A stretch of 28,480 nucleotides of DNA from a virus, in IMG/VR virus record IMGVR_UViG_3300037963_000763, positions 1 through 28,480 of that record. The stretch is one strand, 5' to 3'. The notes under the pieces were generated by a model, which was given only the letters and a program-made list of their open reading frames with translations, did not search any database and was not told the origin of the DNA. This document shows positions 1 through 5,342 of this stretch, one piece after another (the stretch's first letter is position 1; each line of letters starts with the position of its first letter). Both the position numbers and the translations under genes were made by a program.

Positions 1-62
1 ATGATATAGATGTGCCTACACTTTTAAATCACATTGAACTTTTAAATTGGAGTGATAAGTAA
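1..62 (+). CDS. 3' end of an unidentified gene cut by the window edge
   Basis: An open frame enters from the left edge (first full codon at 3) and reads DIDVPTLLNHIELLNWSDK before a TAA at 60-62. That stop shares one base with the ATG of the next gene (TAATG), the same coupling used elsewhere on this strand, which is the main reason to believe it. Only about 19 residues are visible, so no family can be named. The 10-bp direct repeat ACTTTTAAAT at 20-29 and 38-47 is explained by two Leu-Leu-Asn codon runs in this frame. Confidence 0.6.
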   Translation, partial: DIDVPTLLNHIELLNWSDK

Positions 63-1015
63 TGGATAATGTATCTAATATTTTTGGTGGGGAGTTGAGT
101 CAGAATTATGGTGACGCTGACTTTACTATAGCTAGATCACCTGTCTATTACGAGGCTAATGGTGATTTAAAATTGGACAGCGATAGCATTACTCTGGTTG
201 TAGAGGAAACAGGGCAGAAGATTGCTACGCATGGTAGTGGGTTTAATGATAATCAACCAAGAAGGCTCGTTGATGTAGGTCGAGCCATTCCAAGAAGAGC
301 TGGATCAAGTCTGCTTGGGAGTCAAGAACGCATTGACGTTTCGCCAGATAAAAAGAGAATGATTTACGAATTGTCTTTGCCTGAGTATTCTTTTATGGGA
401 TCAGATGGGTCTGAGGTGCAGCTTAGTTTAATGTTGTTGGATTCCTGGGACGGTAGCTGGACTTTTACACAAACAATAGCACGGAGGAGGATTCGTTGTA
501 AAAATATGCAAGTGTCTTTGGACAATACCGTAATGACATACAAGCACAAACATACCAAGAGTCTTGATATAGATTTTGGTGCAAGGATTCTTGTAAAGGG
601 ATTAGAGGTAGCGACTAAAGAGCCAGAGTTATGGAAGGATATGATGAAGGCATCAGTAACAGAGTTCGATGCGTTCATGGCCTTCGCAGATGCTACTGGA
701 AGACGTAAGTTCTTTGAAGATCATATGAAAGAGGCAGAACATCACGTTAAGTGTCAGTTCCCTAAAGCTCCACACCTCTTGCTTAGTTACCAGAACAAGC
801 AGAACAAGGATCTTAATTACCTGTGGGATAAGTGGTCGAAGTACAGTAGAGAGTTAGGTATGACTCAGTGGGCTGTATACAATACCTTAACTGATTGGAG
901 TACTCATGCTCCTGCATCCCGGGAATCTTCACAGCACAACATCATGTTCATCAGGCGTAAGCGTGAGGACATCGTGCGTAACACTGTCAACAAACTATTG
1001 AAGAGGGCTGCATAA
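62..1015 (+). CDS. DUF932-family phage/plasmid protein
   Basis: This 317-residue protein looks like the DUF932 (phage/plasmid-like, TIGR03299-type) family, whose biochemical role is unknown. The family landmarks are recognisable: a D-S-W-D-G-S segment followed by a strand ending R-R-R-I-R-C-K-N, then K-H-K-H-T, and a C-terminal W-A-V-Y-N-T-L-T-D-W block before a basic end. These correspond to the NSHDGS, RVVCSN and RHT signatures I know from the family. The ATG at 62 follows a GGAG about nine bases upstream and is coupled to the preceding stop, so the start is secure. The downstream gene starts in its TAATG. DUF932 proteins are common near replication genes in phages and plasmids. No signal peptide or membrane segment is seen. 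The family call rests on recall, not on a search. Confidence 0.8.
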   Translation: MDNVSNIFGGELSQNYGDADFTIARSPVYYEANGDLKLDSDSITLVVEETGQKIATHGSGFNDNQPRRLVDVGRAIPRRAGSSLLGSQERIDVSPDKKRMIYELSLPEYSFMGSDGSEVQLSLMLLDSWDGSWTFTQTIARRRIRCKNMQVSLDNTVMTYKHKHTKSLDIDFGARILVKGLEVATKEPELWKDMMKASVTEFDAFMAFADATGRRKFFEDHMKEAEHHVKCQFPKAPHLLLSYQNKQNKDLNYLWDKWSKYSRELGMTQWAVYNTLTDWSTHAPASRESSQHNIMFIRRKREDIVRNTVNKLLKRAA

Positions 1016-1239
1016 TGAAGCATAGATATCTGTTTAGTGAGATCCCTAATGACGATGAGGGATGGAGTTTAATTGAGTCCATGCAGAAGTACTTCAACTC
1101 AGAAGGCTATAAGCTACGGATACGTGGTCAGTACCTTGATCACTCCAAGTTGGAAGAGGGTGAGAGCTGGAGGAATTTCCAGGATGGACAGCCAATCAAC
1201 AAGAGCAAGTGTCTTAGACTTTATTTTGACAGGAAATAA
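1015..1239 (+). CDS. Small conserved-looking phage protein, unknown function
   Basis: A 74-residue soluble protein begins MKHRYLFSEIPNDDEGW and ends in a basic tail, CLRLYFDRK. Its ATG overlaps the TAA of the DUF932 gene by one base (TAATG), implying translational coupling. There is no membrane segment, cysteine cluster or recognisable domain. A longer frame at 1073-1414 overlaps most of it, but only the part from 1244 of that frame is likely translated. I do not recognise the family. The gene is supported by its tight packing, its ordinary composition and the good ribosome site of the gene that follows. Confidence 0.75.
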   Translation: MKHRYLFSEIPNDDEGWSLIESMQKYFNSEGYKLRIRGQYLDHSKLEEGESWRNFQDGQPINKSKCLRLYFDRK

Positions 1240-1243
1240 GTTA

Positions 1244-1414
1244 ATGACTTCTGTTTACATCGAAGTTAAGATAGACAAAGAGGCAGATAAGATTTGCAAG
1301 GAAGAAGTATACGAAGTCCTTGAAGATCTTATCTATAACGAGAAGCTAACTTGGTCTACCAGACTAAGCAGCTTCTTCAAACACAAGTACGTAAGGAGTA
1401 ATTACGATGAGTAA
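1244..1414 (+). CDS. Small hypothetical protein (56 aa)
   Basis: This gene was taken from a longer open frame by choosing the ATG at 1244, because AGGAAA lies at 1231-1236 and the upstream gene stops at 1239. The product begins MTSVYIEVKIDKEADKICK, is rich in Lys and Glu, and ends HKYVRSNYDE. It looks like a short alpha/beta protein without membrane segments. The next gene starts eight bases before its stop. The upstream extension (start at 1073) would read through the whole 1015-1239 gene in another frame and has no ribosome site, so I rejected it. Function unknown. Confidence 0.7.
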   Translation: MTSVYIEVKIDKEADKICKEEVYEVLEDLIYNEKLTWSTRLSSFFKHKYVRSNYDE

Positions 1415-1733
1415 ATCAATTTTAAATGGCTCAGAGATTAGAGCAGCCGTAGGTGTTGATAACCTTAAAACTATAAGGCACGAGTATAAAGTTTTAGAGT
1501 TAGTTAATTCTTTGTACGAACAAGTTTATGGTATGGAATGTTGTGACTATGAATCTGGTATTACAACAGAGGAATTAGCCATGTTAGGGTCAAAACTTGG
1601 TGACTTATTAAGAATAGTATCTGATGACTACGGTATGGTCTGTGCCAAAGATAAAGAGAATCCTAAATACAAATCACACTTTAGAACTTTCAAAGGTGAG
1701 CATGATGAGTGGAAGGAGATAAGCAATGACTAA
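1407..1733 (+). CDS. Hypothetical protein, paralogue of the next gene
   Basis: This acidic 108-residue protein has a strong ribosome site (TAAGGAG, 1392-1398) and overlaps the preceding stop by eight bases. Its C-terminal third contains LLRIVSDDYGMV, then K-x-x-x-N, then FKGEHDEWKE. The next gene, about 40 residues shorter, carries the matching pattern LLSFIRDEYKMV and YKGEPDAWVE, so the two look like a tandem duplication. No catalytic motif, zinc site or membrane segment is seen. Function unknown; small acidic proteins in early phage regions are often host-takeover factors, but nothing here shows that. Confidence 0.75.
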   Translation: MSKSILNGSEIRAAVGVDNLKTIRHEYKVLELVNSLYEQVYGMECCDYESGITTEELAMLGSKLGDLLRIVSDDYGMVCAKDKENPKYKSHFRTFKGEHDEWKEISND

Positions 1734-1944
1734 GAAAGAGTATCAACTTTTAGATTGGTTCAACACACTTAACCATACTGAACGTGGTTGTTGGTTTGAT
1801 AAAGACTATGATGCACTAGAGTCTCTACTTAGTTTTATAAGAGATGAATATAAAATGGTTCCATCCAAGTGTCGTGATGGTAGTGCTGATCACTACAATT
1901 TAACTTACAAGGGTGAGCCTGATGCGTGGGTTGAAGATGAGTAA
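1726..1944 (+). CDS. Hypothetical protein, paralogue of the preceding gene
   Basis: A 72-residue protein starts at an ATG overlapping the previous stop by eight bases, with GGAG at about 1712-1716 as ribosome site. It begins MTKKEYQLLDWFNTLN and ends in the LL-x-x-I-x-D-x-Y-x-M-V ... K-G-E-x-D-x-W-x-E pattern shared with the 1407-1733 product. It lacks the roughly 35-residue N-terminal part of its paralogue. No other domain is recognisable. It may be a compact copy of the same fold created by tandem duplication, or the longer gene may have gained an extension. Confidence 0.72.
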   Translation: MTKKEYQLLDWFNTLNHTERGCWFDKDYDALESLLSFIRDEYKMVPSKCRDGSADHYNLTYKGEPDAWVEDE

Positions 1945-2137
1945 TGTAATAAACATCTTTGGCAAACAGGAGGAGAAGGAATTACAATTTCTTTTTGTTT
2001 ATTTACTCGAACACAAAGAGTTGTTTGACTTCTATCCACCTGGGTATATGTCGAAACAAGGTGAGCTTTGGTTGCTAAGTACCTGTTTAGAAAAGCTTAA
2101 AGAAGCTGGCTACACAGTAGTAGACTTAGAAGAATAA
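1937..2137 (+). CDS. Small hypothetical protein with MSNVINIFG start
   Basis: I place the start at the ATG at 1937 (66 residues), which overlaps the previous stop by eight bases (ATGAGTAA). An upstream in-frame ATG at 1913 would overlap 32 bases with no better ribosome site. The N-terminus MSNVINIFGK resembles MDNVSNIFGG of the DUF932 gene at 62; the remainder is unrelated. The rest is a helical protein with a Leu/Phe-rich centre ending TVVDLEE. It is the last gene before the regulatory gap upstream of nrdJ. No family recognised. Confidence 0.7.
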   Translation: MSNVINIFGKQEEKELQFLFVYLLEHKELFDFYPPGYMSKQGELWLLSTCLEKLKEAGYTVVDLEE

Positions 2138-2152
2138 TGTTATTATTCACTA

Positions 2153-2181
2153 TTTACTACTGTTCGTTTTTGCTGTATACT
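2153..2181 (+). promoter_or_regulatory. Candidate sigma70 promoter for nrdJ
   Basis: A TTTACT box (2153-2158, 4 of 6 to the -35 consensus) is followed after 17 bases by TATACT (2176-2181, 5 of 6 to the -10 consensus). Transcription would start near 2188, about 100 bases before nrdJ. It lies in the longest gap on the plus strand. It is a pattern match only; AT-rich DNA gives such matches by chance, but position and spacing are good. Confidence 0.45.
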
Positions 2182-2192
2182 TACCTATACAG
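2173..2192. promoter_or_regulatory. Operator-like perfect dyad over the -10 box
   Basis: CTGTATA (2173-2179) and TATACAG (2186-2192) are perfect 7-bp inverted arms around a 6-bp spacer. The dyad covers the candidate -10 element at 2176-2181. It has the CTGT...ACAG ends of a gammaproteobacterial LexA box but is four bases too long between them (N12, not N8), so it fits an unknown dimeric repressor or a coincidental palindrome better than LexA. Confidence 0.4.
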
Positions 2193-2242
2193 TCTTTGAA
2201 GAAGAGGAGTTAAAAGTATTTATTATTATTTCTTCAAAGACT
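2191..2242 (+). promoter_or_regulatory. 13-bp stem-loop in the nrdJ leader
   Basis: AGTCTTTGAAGAA (2191-2203) is the exact reverse complement of TTCTTCAAAGACT (2230-2242), with a 26-base loop carrying an unpaired GAGGAG. If transcription starts near 2188 the structure sits at the very 5' end of the mRNA, where such stems are known to protect transcripts from decay. No T-run follows, so it is not a standard terminator. The right arm could alternatively pair with AGTCT at 2247-2251. Confidence 0.55.
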
Positions 2243-2286
2243 TTATAGTCTATCATAGTTATTTAATTTGAGGGGATGTTTTATTT

Positions 2287-4200
2287 ATGGATGCATATCA
2301 AAGTTACATTCACAAAAGTAGGTATGCTCGTTACCTGCCCGAAGAAGGAAGGCGAGAAACCTGGGAAGAGACTGTTCAAAGATACGTTCAGTTTTTCAAG
2401 GACAAAGGGTATTTAAAATCCAAGGAAGCTGAAGAACTCTATGAAGCTATCCATAACCTAGACGTTATGCCTAGCATGAGAGCTTTGATGACAGCCGGTG
2501 GAGCAGGTGCATTAGATAGAGATAATGTTGCAGGGTTTAACTGCTCGTATCTTGCAATAGATAACCCCAGAGCCTTTGATGAGATGATGTACATCTTACT
2601 ATGTGGTACTGGTGTTGGATATAGTGTTGAACGGCAGTATATTAACAAGTTACCTGAAGTAGAAGAGGATTTCCATGAAACAGAAACCATCATTCATGTC
2701 GCAGATTCAAAAATTGGATGGGCGAAATCATTTAGAGAGTTGGTATCGCTGCTTTATTCAGGCCAGATACCAAAATGGGACGTTAGTAGAGTTAGACCTT
2801 CAGGTGCACCCCTCAAAACTTTTGGAGGCCGGGCAAGTGGCCCTGAACCTCTTATCGAACTCTTCAACTTTACGGTCGGAGTATTTAAAGGTGCGTCTGG
2901 AAGAAAACTTACGTCCCTTGAATGTCACGATCTGGCATGTAAAATCGCAGAGATTGTCGTGGTTGGAGGCGTTCGCAGATCAGCCCTCATCTCGCTTAGT
3001 AACCTCACAGATGACAGACTGAAGAGAGCCAAGCATGGTAACTGGTGGGATCATACACCACACAGAGCCTTGGCAAATAACTCTGCTTGCTATACAGAGA
3101 AGCCAGACTTTGAAGCCTTCCTCAATGAGTGGAGTAGTCTATATGAGTCGAAGGCAGGTGAGCGAGGGATCTTTTCCAGAGTAGCTAGTCAAAAGCAAGC
3201 AGCAAAGAACGGTAGACGAGATGCTAACTACGCTTTCGGTACAAATCCATGTTCGGAAATAGTGTTACGTGGGCCAAAATTAGACAAGAATGGACATCCA
3301 ATACCAAATACAGGGGGACAGTTCTGCAACCTAAGTGAAGTGGTTGTTCGACCTGAAGATACTATCGAAGAATTGAAGTGGAAGGTACGCCTAGCTACAA
3401 TCCTGGGTACACTTCAAGCTACACTGACAGACTTCAGATACCTGCGTGGTATCTGGAAGAAGAACACAGAAGAAGAAGCATTGCTTGGTGTCAGCTTGAC
3501 AGGGATCATGGACAATTCTGCTATGACCTTAGAGAATCCAAGACTTCCAGAACTTTTAGAGGAATTAAAGAATGAAGCTATCAAGACTAATAAGGAGTGG
3601 GCTAAGAGGTTGGGCATCAAGCAGTCTGCGGCAATCACTTGCGTCAAGCCCAGTGGGACGGTATCGCAGCTCGTTGATTCAGCCAGTGGTATTCATCCTC
3701 GTTATAGTCAGTACTACATTCGTACAGTACGAGCCGACAAGCGTGATCCCCTCTGCACTGTCCTGAAGGACGCAGGAGTGCCCTGTGAGGATGATCTACG
3801 TTCACCTAGTACCCTAGTATTTAGTTTTCCTAAACGCTCACCAGAGGGCGTATACACAGCCTCAGAGGTGAGGGGCTATGATCAGCTATTACTATGGGAA
3901 GTCTATCAAGACCACTGGTGTGAGCATAAACCCAGTATGACATGTTACTACCGGGACGATGAGTTTCTAGAGATAGGGCAATGGGTCTACAATAAGTTTG
4001 ATTCTATATCAGGCATAAGCTTCTTACCCTATGATGGTCATGTATACGAACAAGCTCCGTACCAACCTATCTCAAAGGAGAAATACGAAGAGCTTATCGC
4101 AGACTTTCCTAAAGAGTTTGATTGGGATATCATTGAAGAGCAAGACAACACTGAAGGCACACAAACATTGGCGTGTACAGGAGATAGCTGTGAAATCTGA
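2287..4200 (+). CDS. nrdJ: Class II (adenosylcobalamin-dependent) ribonucleotide reductase
   Basis: This 637-residue enzyme reduces ribonucleotides to deoxyribonucleotides, supplying dNTPs for phage replication. It matches the monomeric class II type known from Lactobacillus leichmannii. All five expected catalytic cysteines are visible: C86 (FNCSYL) and C347 (GQFCNLS) as the redox pair, C322 in N-P-C-S-E as the thiyl-radical cysteine with N320 and E324 beside it, and the C-terminal C630-TGDS-C635 pair that regenerates the active site. The PSGTV loop (455-459) would bind substrate phosphate. It is about 100 residues shorter than the Lactobacillus enzyme. The ATG follows GAGGGG ten bases upstream. 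It has its own long leader with promoter-like and stem-loop elements. Being class II, it needs coenzyme B12 but no oxygen and no second subunit. The next gene starts 11 bases before its stop. Confidence 0.96.
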   Translation: MDAYQSYIHKSRYARYLPEEGRRETWEETVQRYVQFFKDKGYLKSKEAEELYEAIHNLDVMPSMRALMTAGGAGALDRDNVAGFNCSYLAIDNPRAFDEMMYILLCGTGVGYSVERQYINKLPEVEEDFHETETIIHVADSKIGWAKSFRELVSLLYSGQIPKWDVSRVRPSGAPLKTFGGRASGPEPLIELFNFTVGVFKGASGRKLTSLECHDLACKIAEIVVVGGVRRSALISLSNLTDDRLKRAKHGNWWDHTPHRALANNSACYTEKPDFEAFLNEWSSLYESKAGERGIFSRVASQKQAAKNGRRDANYAFGTNPCSEIVLRGPKLDKNGHPIPNTGGQFCNLSEVVVRPEDTIEELKWKVRLATILGTLQATLTDFRYLRGIWKKNTEEEALLGVSLTGIMDNSAMTLENPRLPELLEELKNEAIKTNKEWAKRLGIKQSAAITCVKPSGTVSQLVDSASGIHPRYSQYYIRTVRADKRDPLCTVLKDAGVPCEDDLRSPSTLVFSFPKRSPEGVYTASEVRGYDQLLLWEVYQDHWCEHKPSMTCYYRDDEFLEIGQWVYNKFDSISGISFLPYDGHVYEQAPYQPISKEKYEELIADFPKEFDWDIIEEQDNTEGTQTLACTGDSCEI

Positions 4201-4348
4201 AGAGTTTAGACAGGGTGTTCAAGACTGTATGGAAGGTACTCCTTGTAAGTCTGGTATGTCTGAGGACTACCAGAAAGGTTATGCCTATCAATATGAAACA
4301 GAGCAGCGATGGTCTGCTCAATATGATATAGAGGTAGTCTATGAATAG
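4190..4348 (+). CDS. Small phage protein with GTG start (52 aa)
   Basis: The start is a GTG at 4190, chosen because AGGAGA lies at 4179-4184, five bases upstream. It overlaps the end of nrdJ by 11 bases, over the codons of the last catalytic cysteine. The product (FRQGVQDCMEGTPCKSG, then Y-Q-K-G-Y-A-Y-Q-Y) has the F-x-x-G ... Y-x-x-G-Y-x-x-x-Y pattern I associate with small uncharacterised phage proteins. An ATG-initiated version would lose 13 residues, and the longer frame reaching back to 4031 is a shadow of nrdJ. The next gene overlaps by eight bases. Function unknown. Confidence 0.72.
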   Translation: MKSEEFRQGVQDCMEGTPCKSGMSEDYQKGYAYQYETEQRWSAQYDIEVVYE

Positions 4349-4574
4349 TGAACTGGCAATCAAGATCGAGGATGCTTGGGTCAGGGCATGGGTGATGTGT
4401 ATGGGTGTCAATCCACCAAACAGACACAGCATGTTGAAATTATTTCAGACATTCTGTTATAATAGATTAAAAGGTGGGGATGTTTTATCTTTGTCTCAAG
4501 AAGAATTTGAGACTGCTGTATTTGAAACAATTCCTAAATTCGTAGAAGCTCTCGCATCTGGCGAGATTCAATAG
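4341..4574 (+). CDS. Hypothetical protein (77 aa)
   Basis: The ATG at 4341 overlaps the preceding stop (ATGAATAG) and follows GAGGT five bases upstream. The product is largely helical: WVRAWVMCMGVNPPNRHSML near residues 13-32, then an acidic half with SLSQEEFETAVFETIPKFVEAL. No membrane span is convincing, and no catalytic motif is seen. It sits between nrdJ and the single-strand binding protein, so a replication-linked role is possible but unproven. I do not recognise the family. Confidence 0.75.
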   Translation: MNSELAIKIEDAWVRAWVMCMGVNPPNRHSMLKLFQTFCYNRLKGGDVLSLSQEEFETAVFETIPKFVEALASGEIQ

Positions 4575-4586
4575 AGGAGAAAGACT

Positions 4587-5027
4587 ATGGCAGTAATTGA
4601 AGGAACTGCGTATTGGAATAATATCACCACTCCTAATACAAAGTTTGAACCTGTGTACCAGACTAATCTGATTGTACCAGATGATGTCCTTGAGAAGTTC
4701 AAGGCCGATGGCTATTCAGTTAAGGAGCTGAACGAAGGCCAGGCTTTGGTTATCAAGCGGAAGGTTGCTAAGAAGGGGGGTGGTACTAATCCTGCACCTA
4801 AACTGCTTGATAAGGATAAGCAGCCGTTGGATGCTTTAGTAGGTAATGGGTCAAAGGTTCGTGTACAGTATCGACCTTGGCAAACTACCAATTCTTATGG
4901 TACTTTCAAAGGGCTTGATCTCCAAGGTATGCAAGTACTTGAGTTAGTTGAGTATGGTGATTCTGCTGCTGATGGAGAAGAACTTGGCTTTGTAGGGGCA
5001 GAGAATGATGCTGCCGATGAACTATGA
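4587..5027 (+). CDS. Single-stranded DNA-binding protein (phage type)
   Basis: This 146-residue protein resembles phage ssDNA-binding proteins of the T7 gp2.5/DUF2815 kind. It opens with EGTAYWNNITTPNTKFEPVY, a beta strand and aromatic pattern typical of the OB-fold N-terminus of these proteins, followed by the YQTNLIVPDD strand and a basic, Gly-rich loop (KRKVAKKGGG, about residues 57-66). Its last 20 residues are strongly acidic, as in gp2.5 and SSB, where the tail contacts polymerase and helicase. A good ribosome site (GAGGAGA) precedes the ATG. It would coat single strands at the fork and aid annealing, working with the primase-helicase and polymerase downstream. The call rests on overall pattern and context. 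Confidence 0.8.
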   Translation: MAVIEGTAYWNNITTPNTKFEPVYQTNLIVPDDVLEKFKADGYSVKELNEGQALVIKRKVAKKGGGTNPAPKLLDKDKQPLDALVGNGSKVRVQYRPWQTTNSYGTFKGLDLQGMQVLELVEYGDSAADGEELGFVGAENDAADEL

Positions 5028-5245
5028 GTGAGCAAGAAGAAGCAACATTTACTCATGGGGATATCTCGTACAAGTTTAGCGAACTTGATGACTATTCGCA
5101 AAAGTGTTATCAACTTATAATGAAAGTCACCAAGGAGATCGAGCAGCTTGAATCTGATGTAGCTATAAAAAAGGCTGCTTCGATCTATCTCTCTAAACAA
5201 ATACTATCCAACATGGATAAGCAGAAGGATGATGAGGGGCGATAA
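5024..5245 (+). CDS. Small acidic protein coupled to the SSB gene
   Basis: The ATG overlaps the SSB stop (ATGA), indicating coupled translation. The 73-residue product begins with acidic residues, then THGDISYKFSELDDYSQKCYQLI, followed by a heptad-like helix (EIEQLESDVAIKKAASIYLSK). This resembles small phage proteins with a G-x-x-Y-x-x-x-x-L start and a coiled-coil end (DUF6447-like, from memory). Its TAA stop lies inside the loop of the terminator hairpin at 5235-5258, so it closes a transcription unit. Likely a soluble helical dimer; function unknown. Confidence 0.72.
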   Translation: MSEQEEATFTHGDISYKFSELDDYSQKCYQLIMKVTKEIEQLESDVAIKKAASIYLSKQILSNMDKQKDDEGR

Positions 5246-5258
5246 GCCCCTTATTTTT
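5235..5258 (+). terminator. Rho-independent terminator containing a stop codon
   Basis: GGGGC (5236-5240) and GCCCC (5246-5250) pair around a five-base loop GATAA, extended by A5235-T5251 and a G-T wobble, and are followed by TTATTTTT. The loop holds the TAA of the preceding gene. This is the clearest intrinsic terminator in the window and would end or attenuate the nrdJ-SSB transcript before the primase gene. Confidence 0.75.
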
Positions 5259-5260
5259 CT

Positions 5261-5296
5261 ATATGCTTTAATATCTTTCGAGATATGTCTGCATAT
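5261..5296. promoter_or_regulatory. Nested 36-bp palindrome before the primase gene
   Basis: Outer arms ATATGC (5261-5266) and GCATAT (5291-5296) and inner arms ATATCT (5271-5276) and AGATAT (5281-5286) are each perfect inverted repeats, with TTCG as central loop and symmetric 4-base internal loops. It could be a dimer or tetramer binding site on DNA, or an RNA hairpin with a UUCG tetraloop. There is no T-run after it, and no convincing -35/-10 pair in the 46 bases that remain before the primase start. Confidence 0.5.
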
Positions 5297-5342
5297 CTTG
5301 GAATTATTTATTGATGTTCAACCCTATATAAACAGGTGAATC

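Noticed and set aside
2173-2192. LexA (SOS) box
   Set aside because: The CTGT and ACAG ends match, but they are separated by 12 bases rather than 8, so it does not fit the known site; kept only as an unassigned dyad.
2205-2272. Tyr/Phe-rich leader peptide starting at ATT after GAGGAG in the nrdJ leader
   Set aside because: It needs a rare ATT start inside the stem-loop; no ATG, GTG or TTG is in frame. Too weak to list as a gene.
2138-2286. Cobalamin riboswitch upstream of the B12-dependent enzyme
   Set aside because: The gap is under 150 bases, AT-rich, and shows no B12-box-like sequence or multi-helix architecture; only a single long stem is visible.
4130-4432. 100-codon minus-strand frame over the nrdJ end and following genes
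   Set aside because: Covers the intergenic overlaps of three plus-strand genes with ribosome sites; no support of its own.
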